Assembly: GCF_008017445.1 (NCBI RefSeq)
Contig: NZ_VRSW01000001.1
Location: forward strand, 744,001 to 808,000
Length of the DNA stretch: 64,000 bases
Direction of reading: 5' to 3'
DNA from: Microbacterium mitrae
GTDB lineage: Bacteria; Actinomycetota; Actinomycetes; Actinomycetales; Microbacteriaceae
The stretch's first letter is position 1, and every line of letters starts with the position of its first letter. Below the pieces are notes generated by a model. The model saw nothing but the letters and a program-made list of their open reading frames with translations. It was not told where the DNA came from and made no database searches. Of this stretch, positions 27,275-35,962 are shown piece by piece. Both the position numbers and the translations under genes were made by a program.

Positions 27275-30114
27275 AGGTTCTCCGATCCTTGAGCGTCAAC
27301 GACGCGGGGCTTGCGCCGTGAGGCGCGCACCGACGTTGGGGTCGGAATCGCCAGCAACAGCGCGATGAGCGTGACAATGGCAGCCGCCGCCGTCATCGTC
27401 GTGAGATACGGGGTGTCTTCGGGGCGAGGTTCCGCTCGCGCGGCGGGCTCGCCGTCAAGGCGCCACAGCGCCCCCTTGCCCGTCTCGCCAACCCGAGTGA
27501 GTCCCGCAAGCACGTTGAGCGATGCGATGGCAGATTCGCGCGCTGCCTGCGCCGCAGGCTCCTCAACGGTCAGCGCGACGAGAACGTACTGCACGCCGAG
27601 TTCGCCGATGGCCTCGGCCGAACTCCCCGCTCCGGGCGTCACGATGGCCGCGACCTCGGCGGCGAGGCGCTCGTCAGCCGCCGTCACGGTGGTGCGCGTA
27701 TGTACCAGCGTCGACTGCGCGCCCAGCGCATTGGTTCCGCCCCACACCACCCGTGTGAGGAAAGAGCCGTCAGGCTGCGGAACCAGCACCAGCGTTCCGA
27801 TGTTGGGATTCTCCCGCGCTTCGGCCGCCACATACGCCGGCAGCGTCGTTTCACGCCCCTGCGTGAGGACCGCGACGCCCCGCGCGGGCTGTGTCAGCAT
27901 CGGTACGGCCGAGACCACGATGAGCGTGGTCATCGCGACCGCGATGCTCGATGTCACAGCGCGCTTGAGGCGCGCACCGTCAAGCGTGACGAGGGCGGCC
28001 AGCACGAGGCACAACCATGCGGTCGACAGCAGGGCGCCGGGCCAGATCGGCACCGCCTGCGAGTCGTGAAAAGACACGGAAATGCGGGAGGCCACGAGGG
28101 CCGCAATCGTCGCGGCGGCGGCCGTGAGCACCAGCGCAGACCCGATACGCCAGCGCTTCAAGAACGGCGCAACCAGGGCGAGGACCAGCACCGGAACCAG
28201 CAGCAGCGCGGCCAGCGGAGCAAGCGTTTCGAGGTTCCACGTGAGCAAGAATTGAGACCAACTACCCGGGTCGGCATCGGCAAAGCCCGCGGCCGTGAGC
28301 AGGTTGCCCAGCCACGTCTGTTCTGCGCGTGCACCGCCGTACACCGCACCCGGGTCAGCAAGTGTGGCAAGCGGCGTGCCCAGCGTGAAGTTGCGCCACG
28401 CCAGCGGAAGGAACCACACCAGGGTGGGCACGATGATCCAAAGGTAGCGCACGCCACCGCGCACGCGACCGAAGCAGGCGAACACGATGGCGGCAACGAC
28501 AATCGCCGCGATGAGGAACAGCCCGAGCGATGGTGCGCAGGCCGCGATCACGCACAGCAGGAGGGAGGCTGCGCCCGCGGCGCCCCAGGAGCGGTGCGCC
28601 ACCATGATCGCGTAGCAAAGCCACGGCAACAGCAGGTGCACGATCACCGCGGTCGGCCGCGGCGTCATCAGCGCCGAGAGGAAGGTGGGAGATAGCGCCC
28701 ACGCGATTGCGGCGACGATGCGCAACCCGGAGCGCTCGGTCACGCGGGTGGCGGCGAACCAGCCGCCCAGAACCGCCAGCGGGAGGGCAAAGACCCATAG
28801 TGCAACAAACGTCACCCCGGGGTTGGTGGGGAAAAGGCTGCCGATGAGCGCGACAACGACGCTGAACGGGTCGGCGGGCCCTGGGCCATCAAGCCCAACG
28901 CCCGCATAGCCAAATTGTGTGTCGGCCCACAGCTGAGTCAGGCTGTCACGCAGCGGCAGGAGGGCGCCGCCGGCGATGGTTGGCCAGGCGAGCAACGCGG
29001 GAAAAATCACGACGGAGACGACGAGCGCGGCCAGCGTCACCCAGGCGCCGCCGCCCGAGAAGAAATGCAGCTCGGTCTTGACCGTGGTGTTGTCTTCTGT
29101 TGCCTGCTGTCGCTCAGCCGCCTTGACCTGTCGCGGTGTCAATCGCAGCGGGGCCACGCGTTTGAAACCCGCGCGGCTACCGGCCAATGTCCTTCGTGAG
29201 CGCGCAATCGCGCCCCAGCGAAGCCCGGTCAGGAGGGTTGCACCCCACTCGGGCAGCACGCGCTCTGGTTGCTTGTTGATGAGGTGCTGCAGCGTGCGGC
29301 CAAAAGCGAGAAACGGAAAGCTCAGAATATGAAGCAGAACCGCCCACGCGGGTGCGTAGGTCAAACGCCGGTGCAACTGGGCAACCCGGCTCACATAGTG
29401 AATGCGGCGCCGATCACGCGCCTTTCGCGGCGCCGGTAGGCCTGCGACGCCGTCACCGTGCACGGCAACAACCGCGTTCGGCGCGAGGTCGACACGCAAA
29501 CCGCGAAGGCGGGCACGCACACCGATATCGAGGCCCTCATCTCCTCCGGCGAGCGCCGGATCGGGCATGAGCTCTTTGACCTCATCGGCACGGATCAGCA
29601 TGCCGCGAATATCGGCGCCGAGAAGGTCTTCGGTCGCGTCGTGTTGCCCCTGGTCGATTTGGCCGACACCGATCACGACGGTGCGCCCGTATTCCGTCAT
29701 CGAGACGCCGACAGACTCCAAGATCGCCGGTTCATCGGCGCGCACGAGCTTGGGCGCCACCACGGCAACCGAAAGCGAGGTCTCAAGTCGAGCGGCGAGG
29801 TGTTGCAATGCGTCGGGGGCCGGAACCGTGTCTTGCGCGAGCAACCAAAGGGCGCGCCCGGCAGCAATGCGGCGCGATGCCAGGTCAACCGCGGCGGCAA
29901 ATCCGGTCATGGCAGACGCCGCGATGATGCTCTCTGCCGCCGAAGCGTTGAGCACGGCGGTGATATCTGGGTGCGACCCACACTGAACGACGGTGAGCGC
30001 GTCAACCGGATGAGTTTGCTCGGCGATGGCCGCGAGCGTTTCTTTCAGGTGCGCGAGAGTCTCGGGGCGCGCGTCGGCGCGAATAACGAGAACGGCGTGA
30101 ATGGGGGCGGGCAT
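27271..30114 (-). CDS. Large membrane glycosyltransferase (GT2 head plus polytopic C-terminus)
   Basis: 947 aa. Residues 1-240 are a GT-A type family 2 domain: VLVIRADARPETLAHLKETL, acceptor-binding GGDEGLDIGVRARLRG, and a metal-binding position that reads QDT (LLAQDTVPAPDAL) instead of the usual DDD/DXD. Residues 350-900 hold many membrane segments with extracytoplasmic loops, ending in a soluble tail. Such fusions in Microbacteriaceae and other actinobacteria precede DUF5719 and WhiB genes and likely add sugars to a lipid- or wall-linked glycan. The ATG at 30114 has a TAGGCT hexamer 9 bases upstream and no ribosome binding site. Substrate unknown. Confidence 0.85.
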   Translation of the reverse strand: MPAPIHAVLVIRADARPETLAHLKETLAAIAEQTHPVDALTVVQCGSHPDITAVLNASAAESIIAASAMTGFAAAVDLASRRIAAGRALWLLAQDTVPAPDALQHLAARLETSLSVAVVAPKLVRADEPAILESVGVSMTEYGRTVVIGVGQIDQGQHDATEDLLGADIRGMLIRADEVKELMPDPALAGGDEGLDIGVRARLRGLRVDLAPNAVVAVHGDGVAGLPAPRKARDRRRIHYVSRVAQLHRRLTYAPAWAVLLHILSFPFLAFGRTLQHLINKQPERVLPEWGATLLTGLRWGAIARSRRTLAGSRAGFKRVAPLRLTPRQVKAAERQQATEDNTTVKTELHFFSGGGAWVTLAALVVSVVIFPALLAWPTIAGGALLPLRDSLTQLWADTQFGYAGVGLDGPGPADPFSVVVALIGSLFPTNPGVTFVALWVFALPLAVLGGWFAATRVTERSGLRIVAAIAWALSPTFLSALMTPRPTAVIVHLLLPWLCYAIMVAHRSWGAAGAASLLLCVIAACAPSLGLFLIAAIVVAAIVFACFGRVRGGVRYLWIIVPTLVWFLPLAWRNFTLGTPLATLADPGAVYGGARAEQTWLGNLLTAAGFADADPGSWSQFLLTWNLETLAPLAALLLVPVLVLALVAPFLKRWRIGSALVLTAAAATIAALVASRISVSFHDSQAVPIWPGALLSTAWLCLVLAALVTLDGARLKRAVTSSIAVAMTTLIVVSAVPMLTQPARGVAVLTQGRETTLPAYVAAEARENPNIGTLVLVPQPDGSFLTRVVWGGTNALGAQSTLVHTRTTVTAADERLAAEVAAIVTPGAGSSAEAIGELGVQYVLVALTVEEPAAQAARESAIASLNVLAGLTRVGETGKGALWRLDGEPAARAEPRPEDTPYLTTMTAAAAIVTLIALLLAIPTPTSVRASRRKPRVVDAQGSENL

Positions 30115-30123
30115 ATCAGTGCC

Positions 30124-30129
30124 AGCCTA
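30124..30129 (-). promoter_or_regulatory. -10 element TAGGCT upstream of the large glycosyltransferase gene
   Basis: TAGGCT on the minus strand, 9 bases before the ATG at 30114; near-leaderless arrangement. Confidence 0.35.
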
Positions 30130-30190
30130 AGCAGGAAACGAGAATGAGAGCGGCGCACGCGCCGAACACGCCGGAGCGCGCGCCGCAAAC

Positions 30191-30508
30191 TCAGACTGCT
30201 CGGCGCTTGAGCTTTCGACGTTCGCGCTCGCTCAAACCACCCCAGATGCCGAATCGCTCATCGTTCTGCAGGGCGTACTCCAGGCATTCGGAGCGCACAT
30301 CGCACGTCGAGCAAATGCGCTTCGCGTCACGCGTGGATCCGCCCTTCTCCGGGAAAAATGCCTCAGGATCAGTCTGCGCGCACAGCGCATCCGTTTGCCA
30401 AGCGAGAGCGTTATCGTCGTCTTCGGATGGTTTGCGGACACCAGGAACACCGAGGTGAACAGGGTCGACGAACCAGTTGTCGGGAACGCCGGAACGGTAA
30501 GCCGTCAT
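30191..30508 (-). CDS. whiB: WhiB-family iron-sulfur regulator, WhiB2/WhmD-like
   Basis: 105 aa. Four cysteines in the WhiB pattern, LCAQTDPEAFF ... RICSTCDVRSECLEYAL (residues 43-75), followed by GIWGGLSERERRKLKR, the tryptophan turn and basic DNA-contacting helix. WhiB proteins carry a 4Fe-4S cluster and bind sigma factor region 4. Position beside DUF3499, DUF1025, DUF5719 and the mannose/rhamnose genes matches mycobacterial WhiB2, which controls septation. GGGAG lies 7 bases before the ATG at 30508, and a strong promoter lies at 30558-30586. Confidence 0.95.
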   Translation of the reverse strand: MTAYRSGVPDNWFVDPVHLGVPGVRKPSEDDDNALAWQTDALCAQTDPEAFFPEKGGSTRDAKRICSTCDVRSECLEYALQNDERFGIWGGLSERERRKLKRRAV

Positions 30509-30557
30509 GTGCTCTCCCTTTCTTTTCCCCCGGACACGGGGTGCCGTGCCCTAACTA

Positions 30558-30586
30558 ATTACACCCGTGTCATTCGTGTGGGTCAA
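30558..30586 (-). promoter_or_regulatory. Vegetative promoter of whiB: TTGACC - 17 bp - TGTAAT
   Basis: On the minus strand TTGACC (30586-30581) and TGTAAT (30563-30558) are separated by exactly 17 bases. Predicted transcription start about 7 bases beyond, giving a roughly 43-base leader with a normal ribosome binding site, in contrast to the leaderless genes nearby. Confidence 0.75.
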
Positions 30587-30725
30587 GTCGCGGATAGTAA
30601 ACCCTCAACCCCATCTTTAACCTTCATCTGGAAAATGCGGCGTGTCGCGTCACCGCAACGCGACTTTGTCGCAGATCTCCGGCACCCCTCCGCCGTTCTC
30701 ACACAGAAAATCGGAGCCCGAACGA

Positions 30726-30731
30726 TAGATT
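30726..30731 (+). promoter_or_regulatory. -10 element TAGATT, leaderless promoter of the first ligase-type gene
   Basis: TAGATT is followed by 8 bases and the ATG at 30740. The rest of the 30509-30739 interval holds the whiB promoter and no gene. Confidence 0.45.
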
Positions 30732-30739
30732 GTGTGATC

Positions 30740-32176
30740 ATGCCCACGTATTCGCGCCACCCGGTCGGAGCACCACCCCAGGCACCGCCGCGTGAATCGA
30801 CGCGCCGACTCATGCTGCGCGCACACGCCATCTTCGTGCTGTTCACATTGTTCGCTCTCCCGTTCTGGAACCACCTCCTCGGAACCACGGGCGCGGCAGG
30901 CGTTGTCATCCTGATGACGCTGGGAACGCTGGGTTGGTGGATTCCGCTCCTCGTGGTGCAGCAAAAGACCAACCCTTTTCCCTGGCGACGATTGCCGTGG
31001 ACCGCACTGCTATACGTGTTGTGGGCAACGCTGTCGATTTCGTGGTCTGCGTGGCCGGCATCCAGCGCCCTAACCGTGGCCGGAATGCTTTCCGTCACAC
31101 TGCATGCGCTCTTTCTCGTACACGTGCTGAGCTGGCGAGAGCTCATGCGCGTGATCGCGTCTGCGCTGAAGTGGGTCGTCGGGCTCTCTCTGATGTTCGA
31201 GCTGTTCGTCTCACTGGTGATTCAGCATCCGATCTTCCCGTTCTTCGTTGAGCCTCCCGCGGGCAAGATCGACCCGCAGTGGTACTGGTCACGCGACAAC
31301 CTGTTTGATGGCGGCCGCATTCAAGGAATCCTCGGCAACGCCAACCTGCTGGCCATCCTGTGTCTGATTGCCGTGATCGTCTTCACGATTCGCGCACTGT
31401 CCAGCGCACCGCGGCGCAGCTGGCTCATTGCCTGGATCGTGGTGTCTGCGTACCTGATGTACCGCGCGGGCTCTGCCACCGTGTTCATGTGCGCGGCAGG
31501 CATCGTCGCCGTGCTGGTGTGCGTTCTGATCATGCGGCGCACCACCAAACCATCCCAGCGTTCGCTCGCCTATTTCGTGTTCGCAGGCGTTGGTTCCGCC
31601 GCCGCACTGCTCGTCTTCGTCTACCGTGATGTGGTCTTTGGCCTGCTGGGCAGAAGCGATAACCTCACCGGCCGTGCCGACATTTGGGCGGCGATCGCCG
31701 AACGAATCGCCGAGCGTCCGGTGATCGGGTGGGGTTACTCCAGCCCGTGGGTTCCGTTTGATGAGACCATCTCGGCGGGGCTGGTCGATCACGGCCAAAT
31801 CGTGATGCAGGCACACAACATGTGGATCGATGTGATCTATCAGCTGGGGTGGATCGGATGTGCGATCTTGATCGCGACGATGCTCGCGTTGATTTGGCGG
31901 TCGTGGTTCTTCGCGGTTGATCGTCCACGGTGGGATCTCAACGACGCGCGCCCGTTCACGGTCATCAGCATCTTCCCCGTCTTGATGGTGGCGCTGTTGC
32001 TCGTACAGGGCATCACGGAGTCGGCGCCGATCATGCTGTGGGGATGGCTGTTCATCGTCATGCTGAGCTTCAAGATCAAATCTGCCCCCATCGTTGGGGT
32101 GGGAACCGCCGAGCAGTCTGCCGCGCTCGAACAGGGCGACGCTCCCCCCGTCCGCCGACCACTCACTCGCCGATGA
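30740..32176 (+). CDS. O-antigen ligase/polymerase-type membrane protein (Wzy_C)
   Basis: 478 aa, about eleven membrane segments. The Wzy_C-type signature region is visible: NANLLAILCLIAV, then GRADIWAAIAERIAERPVIG and the conserved loop HNMWIDVIYQLGWIG with the motif His. Family members join polysaccharide repeats or transfer glycans to an acceptor on the outer face of the membrane. The ATG at 30740 (MPTYSRHPVG) is preferred over the long upstream open frame, which crosses the whiB promoter. It overlaps the next, paralogous gene by 4 bases (ATGA). Confidence 0.9.
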   Translation: MPTYSRHPVGAPPQAPPRESTRRLMLRAHAIFVLFTLFALPFWNHLLGTTGAAGVVILMTLGTLGWWIPLLVVQQKTNPFPWRRLPWTALLYVLWATLSISWSAWPASSALTVAGMLSVTLHALFLVHVLSWRELMRVIASALKWVVGLSLMFELFVSLVIQHPIFPFFVEPPAGKIDPQWYWSRDNLFDGGRIQGILGNANLLAILCLIAVIVFTIRALSSAPRRSWLIAWIVVSAYLMYRAGSATVFMCAAGIVAVLVCVLIMRRTTKPSQRSLAYFVFAGVGSAAALLVFVYRDVVFGLLGRSDNLTGRADIWAAIAERIAERPVIGWGYSSPWVPFDETISAGLVDHGQIVMQAHNMWIDVIYQLGWIGCAILIATMLALIWRSWFFAVDRPRWDLNDARPFTVISIFPVLMVALLLVQGITESAPIMLWGWLFIVMLSFKIKSAPIVGVGTAEQSAALEQGDAPPVRRPLTRR

Positions 32177-33471
32177 GCACAGCCCCACCCTCACGCCTGG
32201 CCGAGACGCTGGACTCGGCGGCGTTTGCGCGCGCCTATGCGCTAACCGCATTCGCCACCGCGTTTGCCGGCCCGCTGATAGAAAATCTCGTCGGCTCTGC
32301 CACCCTCACCACGATCATTGTCGGCCTGGTCGTGGTCGGCGCGGCCGTGCTGTTCGTGCGGCGTGCCGAGCTCGCGTGGATCCGCCTGATTCCGTGGAGT
32401 ATCGCGCTCATCTTGGTGTGGACCTGCCTGTCCTTCACCTGGTCGTCTGACCAACGGTGGACGTGGATCGGCATGTGGGGTCTGTTGGGTTACGCCTTCA
32501 TGGCCATCGTCATCGCGCATATTCGCGACTCGCTCCAGACGGTGCGCGCGATCGGCGACGTGCTGCGGGTGTTGCTTGCCCTCTCGATTGTCGTCGAGCT
32601 GCTGAGCGGTGTCATTTTCGATGCACCGTTCGCCTTTCTCGGCGTGCAGGGCAATCTGACAGCGGGCGGCCCCGTGCAGGGCATCTTTGAAACCAGAAAC
32701 CTGCTCGGCCTGGTGAGCGTCATCGCGCTGGTGACGTTTGTGATTGAAATGCGTACCCAGTCTGTCGAACGCCCGCGCGCAATCGTGAGCATGACGATGG
32801 CGCTGGCACTGATCGCGCTTTCCCTCTCCCCCACCGCGATCGTGCTCGTTGGCGTCGTTGCCGCCAGCGCTGGCGCGCTCGCCATCGTGCGATCGACGCC
32901 CAAGGAGCGCCGCGTCAGCGTTCAAATCGCCCTCGCCGGGCTCGTGGTGGGTGCCATTACCCTCGGCTTGATCTTTCGCCATCAGATCATTCGGTGGCTG
33001 GGGGCAGGAACCGACATTTCGGTGCGCGCGGATCTGTGGAACGCGCTGCTCGACTACAGCAGGCTGCGCCCGTGGCAGGGTTGGGGATATTTCGGCCCGT
33101 GGGCACCCAATGAGTTTCCGTTCTGGTCGATCAACGACCGAGCGGGGGCGGAACACCTCAGCGCACTCAATGCATTCTTCGATGTGCTGATTCAGCTCGG
33201 CATCGTCGGCCTCATGCTCTTCCTGTTTGCCGCGGGGCTCGCACTAACCCGCTCGTGGCTCATCGCAACAGAGCGCAAGTCGATCCTCTACGCGTGGACG
33301 CCACTCGTGCTCATCACGCTACTCGCCAACTCCATGCTCGAAAGCACCATCATCACGAGTGTGGGATTTATGTTGTTTGTACTGTGCGCAACGCGCGCCG
33401 GCCAGGTGAAGTCGTGGCGAGAACTGATGGACGCGCCGCGCCCTCAGAATCCGTCCATCCAGCCAGGGTAG
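32173..33471 (+). CDS. O-antigen ligase/polymerase-type membrane protein, second copy
   Basis: 432 aa with ten or so membrane segments. It shares the family layout with the previous gene: NLLGLVSVIALVTFVI, RADLWNALLDYSRLRPWQGWGY and LNAFFDVLIQLGIVGLMLFL. The conserved His before Asn-x-x-x-D in the loop is replaced (EHLSALNAFFDVL), with His two turns earlier. Coupled by ATGA overlap to the first copy. The two may act on different acceptors or form a pair; no data in the sequence decides this. Confidence 0.86.
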   Translation: MSTAPPSRLAETLDSAAFARAYALTAFATAFAGPLIENLVGSATLTTIIVGLVVVGAAVLFVRRAELAWIRLIPWSIALILVWTCLSFTWSSDQRWTWIGMWGLLGYAFMAIVIAHIRDSLQTVRAIGDVLRVLLALSIVVELLSGVIFDAPFAFLGVQGNLTAGGPVQGIFETRNLLGLVSVIALVTFVIEMRTQSVERPRAIVSMTMALALIALSLSPTAIVLVGVVAASAGALAIVRSTPKERRVSVQIALAGLVVGAITLGLIFRHQIIRWLGAGTDISVRADLWNALLDYSRLRPWQGWGYFGPWAPNEFPFWSINDRAGAEHLSALNAFFDVLIQLGIVGLMLFLFAAGLALTRSWLIATERKSILYAWTPLVLITLLANSMLESTIITSVGFMLFVLCATRAGQVKSWRELMDAPRPQNPSIQPG

Positions 33472-33512
33472 GCTCGAAGGCGTTCCACTCCCCCCCTCAC
33501 CCCCTGGGAATC

Positions 33513-34484
33513 ATGTCTGCTGCATTCGAACCGGCGTCGGCAACGATCGTTATCGTCACGTACAACCGCTCGCACCTGCTGACCAGCCTGCTCGACTCCA
33601 TCATTTGCATGGACCCCAAGCCCGGTCATGTCGTCGTGATCGACAACGCTTCATCCGATGACACGCCCTCCGTTGTTGAGGGATTCAACGAGCGTCTCGG
33701 AACCACGTTGGTATACCGGCGCATGGAGACGAACACAGGTGGTTCCGGCGGCTTCAGCGAAGGCATGCGCGTTGCGTATGAGCTGGGCTCTGAGTGGATC
33801 TGGATGATGGACGACGATGTGGAACTCGTCGAAGACGGCCTCGCGAAGATGGGCAAGTGGGCTCCGCGGTTCAAGAGCATCCAGGGTCGTCGCTACGACT
33901 ACGACGGTAGCGAGTTCTATTGGCAGTACCGGGTCTCTGTTGCCATGGGTATTCCCATCCCGTTCGCTCCCGCCGCCTTTGATGGTTCCGGCTTCAAAGA
34001 AATGAACTCGGGCTGCTTTGAGGGCATGTTCATTCACCGCGACATCGTGCAGCAAATCGGACTGCCTGACCCGCGGTTCTTTATCTACTGGGATGACACG
34101 GTCTACGGCTGGCTTGCCTCGTTGAAGACGACGGCCGTGATCGTTGACGATTTTGTGCTGCGCCGAACCCGCGAAATTAAGCAGTGGGACATGGGTCTTC
34201 GCCACCTGAATGCGTCAAGCGACGCCTACCGCTACTACATCATGCGCAATCGGGCATATATGCGGCACTACTACAAGCAGCACGGCGCGTACCGCCCCAT
34301 TGCGTTCGCATTCGGTTCTTTCCTGACGTTTACGAAAGAGCTGATTCGCCTCACAATTGTGGAGCGTAAGGTGCGCGGAACCAGCAATCTGTTCCGCGGC
34401 ATTCGCGACGGTCGCAAACTCTCGCGTGACCGCAGCTGGACGCCCATGCCGCCGCTCGCGCCTCTGACCACCGACGCAAAGTAA
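33513..34484 (+). CDS. GT2 glycosyltransferase, GlfT1-like
   Basis: 323 aa. GT-A fold with TIVIVTYNRSHLLTSLLDSI, a DDD metal motif in WIWMMDDDVELVEDG (about residue 95) and the loop NTGGSGGFSEGM, which is the signature of the galactofuranosyl/rhamnosyl transferase group around mycobacterial GlfT1 (Rv3782). Later IYWDDTVYGWLASLKT provides the acidic acceptor site. Cytosolic face of the membrane. It lies between ligase-type genes and the Wzm/Wzt exporter, as GlfT1 does in mycobacteria. Start ATG 33513 chosen for homology; no clear ribosome binding site. Confidence 0.85.
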   Translation: MSAAFEPASATIVIVTYNRSHLLTSLLDSIICMDPKPGHVVVIDNASSDDTPSVVEGFNERLGTTLVYRRMETNTGGSGGFSEGMRVAYELGSEWIWMMDDDVELVEDGLAKMGKWAPRFKSIQGRRYDYDGSEFYWQYRVSVAMGIPIPFAPAAFDGSGFKEMNSGCFEGMFIHRDIVQQIGLPDPRFFIYWDDTVYGWLASLKTTAVIVDDFVLRRTREIKQWDMGLRHLNASSDAYRYYIMRNRAYMRHYYKQHGAYRPIAFAFGSFLTFTKELIRLTIVERKVRGTSNLFRGIRDGRKLSRDRSWTPMPPLAPLTTDAK

Positions 34485-34497
34485 GTCAAGGAGCCTC

Positions 34498-35073
34498 GTG
34501 TCCCCTCGCTCTGGTAATTCTGGTCGCATTGGCATGCTGGTCGCGATCGGCGTGGTCGCGCTGGTGATCGCCGGCGGCGCCGTCGTGCTGGCAATGAACC
34601 CGCCATTTCAGGGTGACGGTACCCCGACGCCAACCGCGAGCGCATCGAGCACGGCGAAGCCCACCGCTTCGGCAACGCCTTCGCCGACGACGAGCGCTAC
34701 GCCCACCGCTGATCCCACCCCGTCGGCGACGCCAACGGGTGACCCGGTGCCGGATGACGCCGACTTTAATGCCGCCGTTGCCCCCTACCTGATGGATGCC
34801 GGAACGGGTCTAGACATCATTGCTGAGAGCGTCGCCGGCGGCTCGTTCGATGGCACGCAAGACGTGATTACGCAGCTCGAGCACGACGTGCAGCGCCTCT
34901 TTGACAATGCGAAGCCCAGTGACCCGGCGACGTGGAACGGCGCTGTGCAGACGTACGCTGGCGCCATCGAGAACCTAAGCCAGGCGCTCGGCAACGCCGA
35001 TGCCGACCGCACCGCAACGGCACTGGAGTCGGCGCGACGCGACCTCGAATCGCTCGTCAACCTCGCCAGCTAA
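34498..35073 (+). CDS. Membrane-anchored Thr/Pro-rich protein of unknown function
   Basis: 191 aa from a GTG at 34498 with AAGGAG 8 bases upstream. One N-terminal membrane segment (about residues 12-33, GMLVAIGVVALVIAGGAVVL) is followed by a low-complexity Thr/Pro/Ala/Ser stretch (residues 40-85) typical of wall-spanning linkers and a small C-terminal helical domain (YLMDAGTGLDIIAESVAGGSF through LSQALGNADADRTATALESA). I do not recognise the domain. Sits 13 bases after the GlfT1-like gene and is probably co-transcribed with it. Confidence 0.7.
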   Translation: MSPRSGNSGRIGMLVAIGVVALVIAGGAVVLAMNPPFQGDGTPTPTASASSTAKPTASATPSPTTSATPTADPTPSATPTGDPVPDDADFNAAVAPYLMDAGTGLDIIAESVAGGSFDGTQDVITQLEHDVQRLFDNAKPSDPATWNGAVQTYAGAIENLSQALGNADADRTATALESARRDLESLVNLAS

Positions 35074-35093
35074 CCCCGCCGTTTCGGCGCTTG

Positions 35094-35177
35094 GTGGTTC
35101 CGCTACCGGCGAGCGCTTTCAGCGCTTGGTGGTTGCGTGGTTCCGCTACCGGCGAGCGCTTTCAGCGCTTGGTGGTT
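35094..35177. repeat. 41-bp direct repeat in two tandem copies overlapping the wzt 3' end
   Basis: Copies at 35094-35134 and 35137-35177 are identical (offset 43 bases); a third, partial copy of its GCGCTTGGTGGTT core begins near 35087. The right copy contains the last codons and stop of wzt, so the left copies look like duplications of that gene's 3' end. Each copy contains a short hairpin (AGCGCTTTCAGCGCT) and could act in termination. No gene lies in 35074-35161. Confidence 0.9.
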
Positions 35178-35962
35178 CCGGAGTTGTGGTCGGCGTTGTA
35201 CTGATCGAGCACATCGCCGATGTGGCCGTCGAGCAGGAGCTCGCCCTTGTTGAGGTAGAGACCCCGCGTGCAGAAGCGGCGTAGGTCGCGCTCATTGTGG
35301 CTCACGAAGAAGAGCGTGCGCCCCTCGGCGAGAAGCTCGTCGATGCGCTTGTAGCACTTGTCGCGGAAGGCTTTATCGCCCACGGCAAGCACCTCATCGA
35401 CCAGCAGAATGGGCTCGTCGAGCTGGGAGACGACGGAGAACGCGAGTCGCACCTTCATGCCGCTGGAAAGGTGCTTGTACGGCGTATCGAGAAAGTCGCC
35501 GATTTCGGCGAAGGCGATGATGTCGTCGAAGCGGGCGTCGATCTCGGCACGTGACATGCCGTGCAGCCCTGCGATGAGGCGCACGTTTTCACGAACGGTG
35601 AGGTCGGCAGCAAAGCCGCCAGTCAGCTCGATGAGGGGCGCGACGCCGCCGTGTACCTGCACGGTTCCTTCGTCTGGCAGCAAGACTCCGGCGACAAGCT
35701 TGAGCAGCGTCGACTTGCCCTGGCCGTTGCGACCGACGACGCCGATGGCTTCGCCATAGTTCACCGTGAAGGAGACGTGGCGCAGCGGCCAGAACAGGCC
35801 CGCCTTCTTGCGTCGTTTGGCGCCGCCAAACAGATCTTTCAGGCTTGGGCGGCCACGCCGATTGCGGCGAAACGAAATGCCAAGGTCAACGATCGTCATC
35901 GCGTTGCCTGGGTTTGCACGCTCCCCCTGCGCCGGGGGTGTGTTCGTGGTTGCAGACATCAC
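35162..35962 (-). CDS. wzt: Polysaccharide ABC exporter ATPase (first Wzt)
   Basis: 266 aa. Walker A GRNGQGKST (about residue 78), signature LSSGMKVRL, Walker B ILLVDEVLAVGD and the switch His in FFVSHNERDL. It belongs to the Wzt/TagH class of glycan exporters but lacks a C-terminal carbohydrate-binding domain, as in the mycobacterial galactan exporter. The listed start is GTG 35962 followed directly by ATG 35959; both overlap the wzm stop. The last codons lie in the repeat described at 35094. Confidence 0.93.
   Translation of the reverse strand: MMSATTNTPPAQGERANPGNAMTIVDLGISFRRNRRGRPSLKDLFGGAKRRKKAGLFWPLRHVSFTVNYGEAIGVVGRNGQGKSTLLKLVAGVLLPDEGTVQVHGGVAPLIELTGGFAADLTVRENVRLIAGLHGMSRAEIDARFDDIIAFAEIGDFLDTPYKHLSSGMKVRLAFSVVSQLDEPILLVDEVLAVGDKAFRDKCYKRIDELLAEGRTLFFVSHNERDLRRFCTRGLYLNKGELLLDGHIGDVLDQYNADHNSGTTKR

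Noticed and set aside
27700..28695. 331-codon plus-strand frame antisense to the large glycosyltransferase
   Set aside because: His/Arg/Gln-rich composition is the usual antisense product of a high-GC membrane gene; no start site support.
35094..35177. CRISPR-like direct repeats
   Set aside because: Only two copies, two bases apart, with no spacers or cas genes; they duplicate the wzt 3' end.
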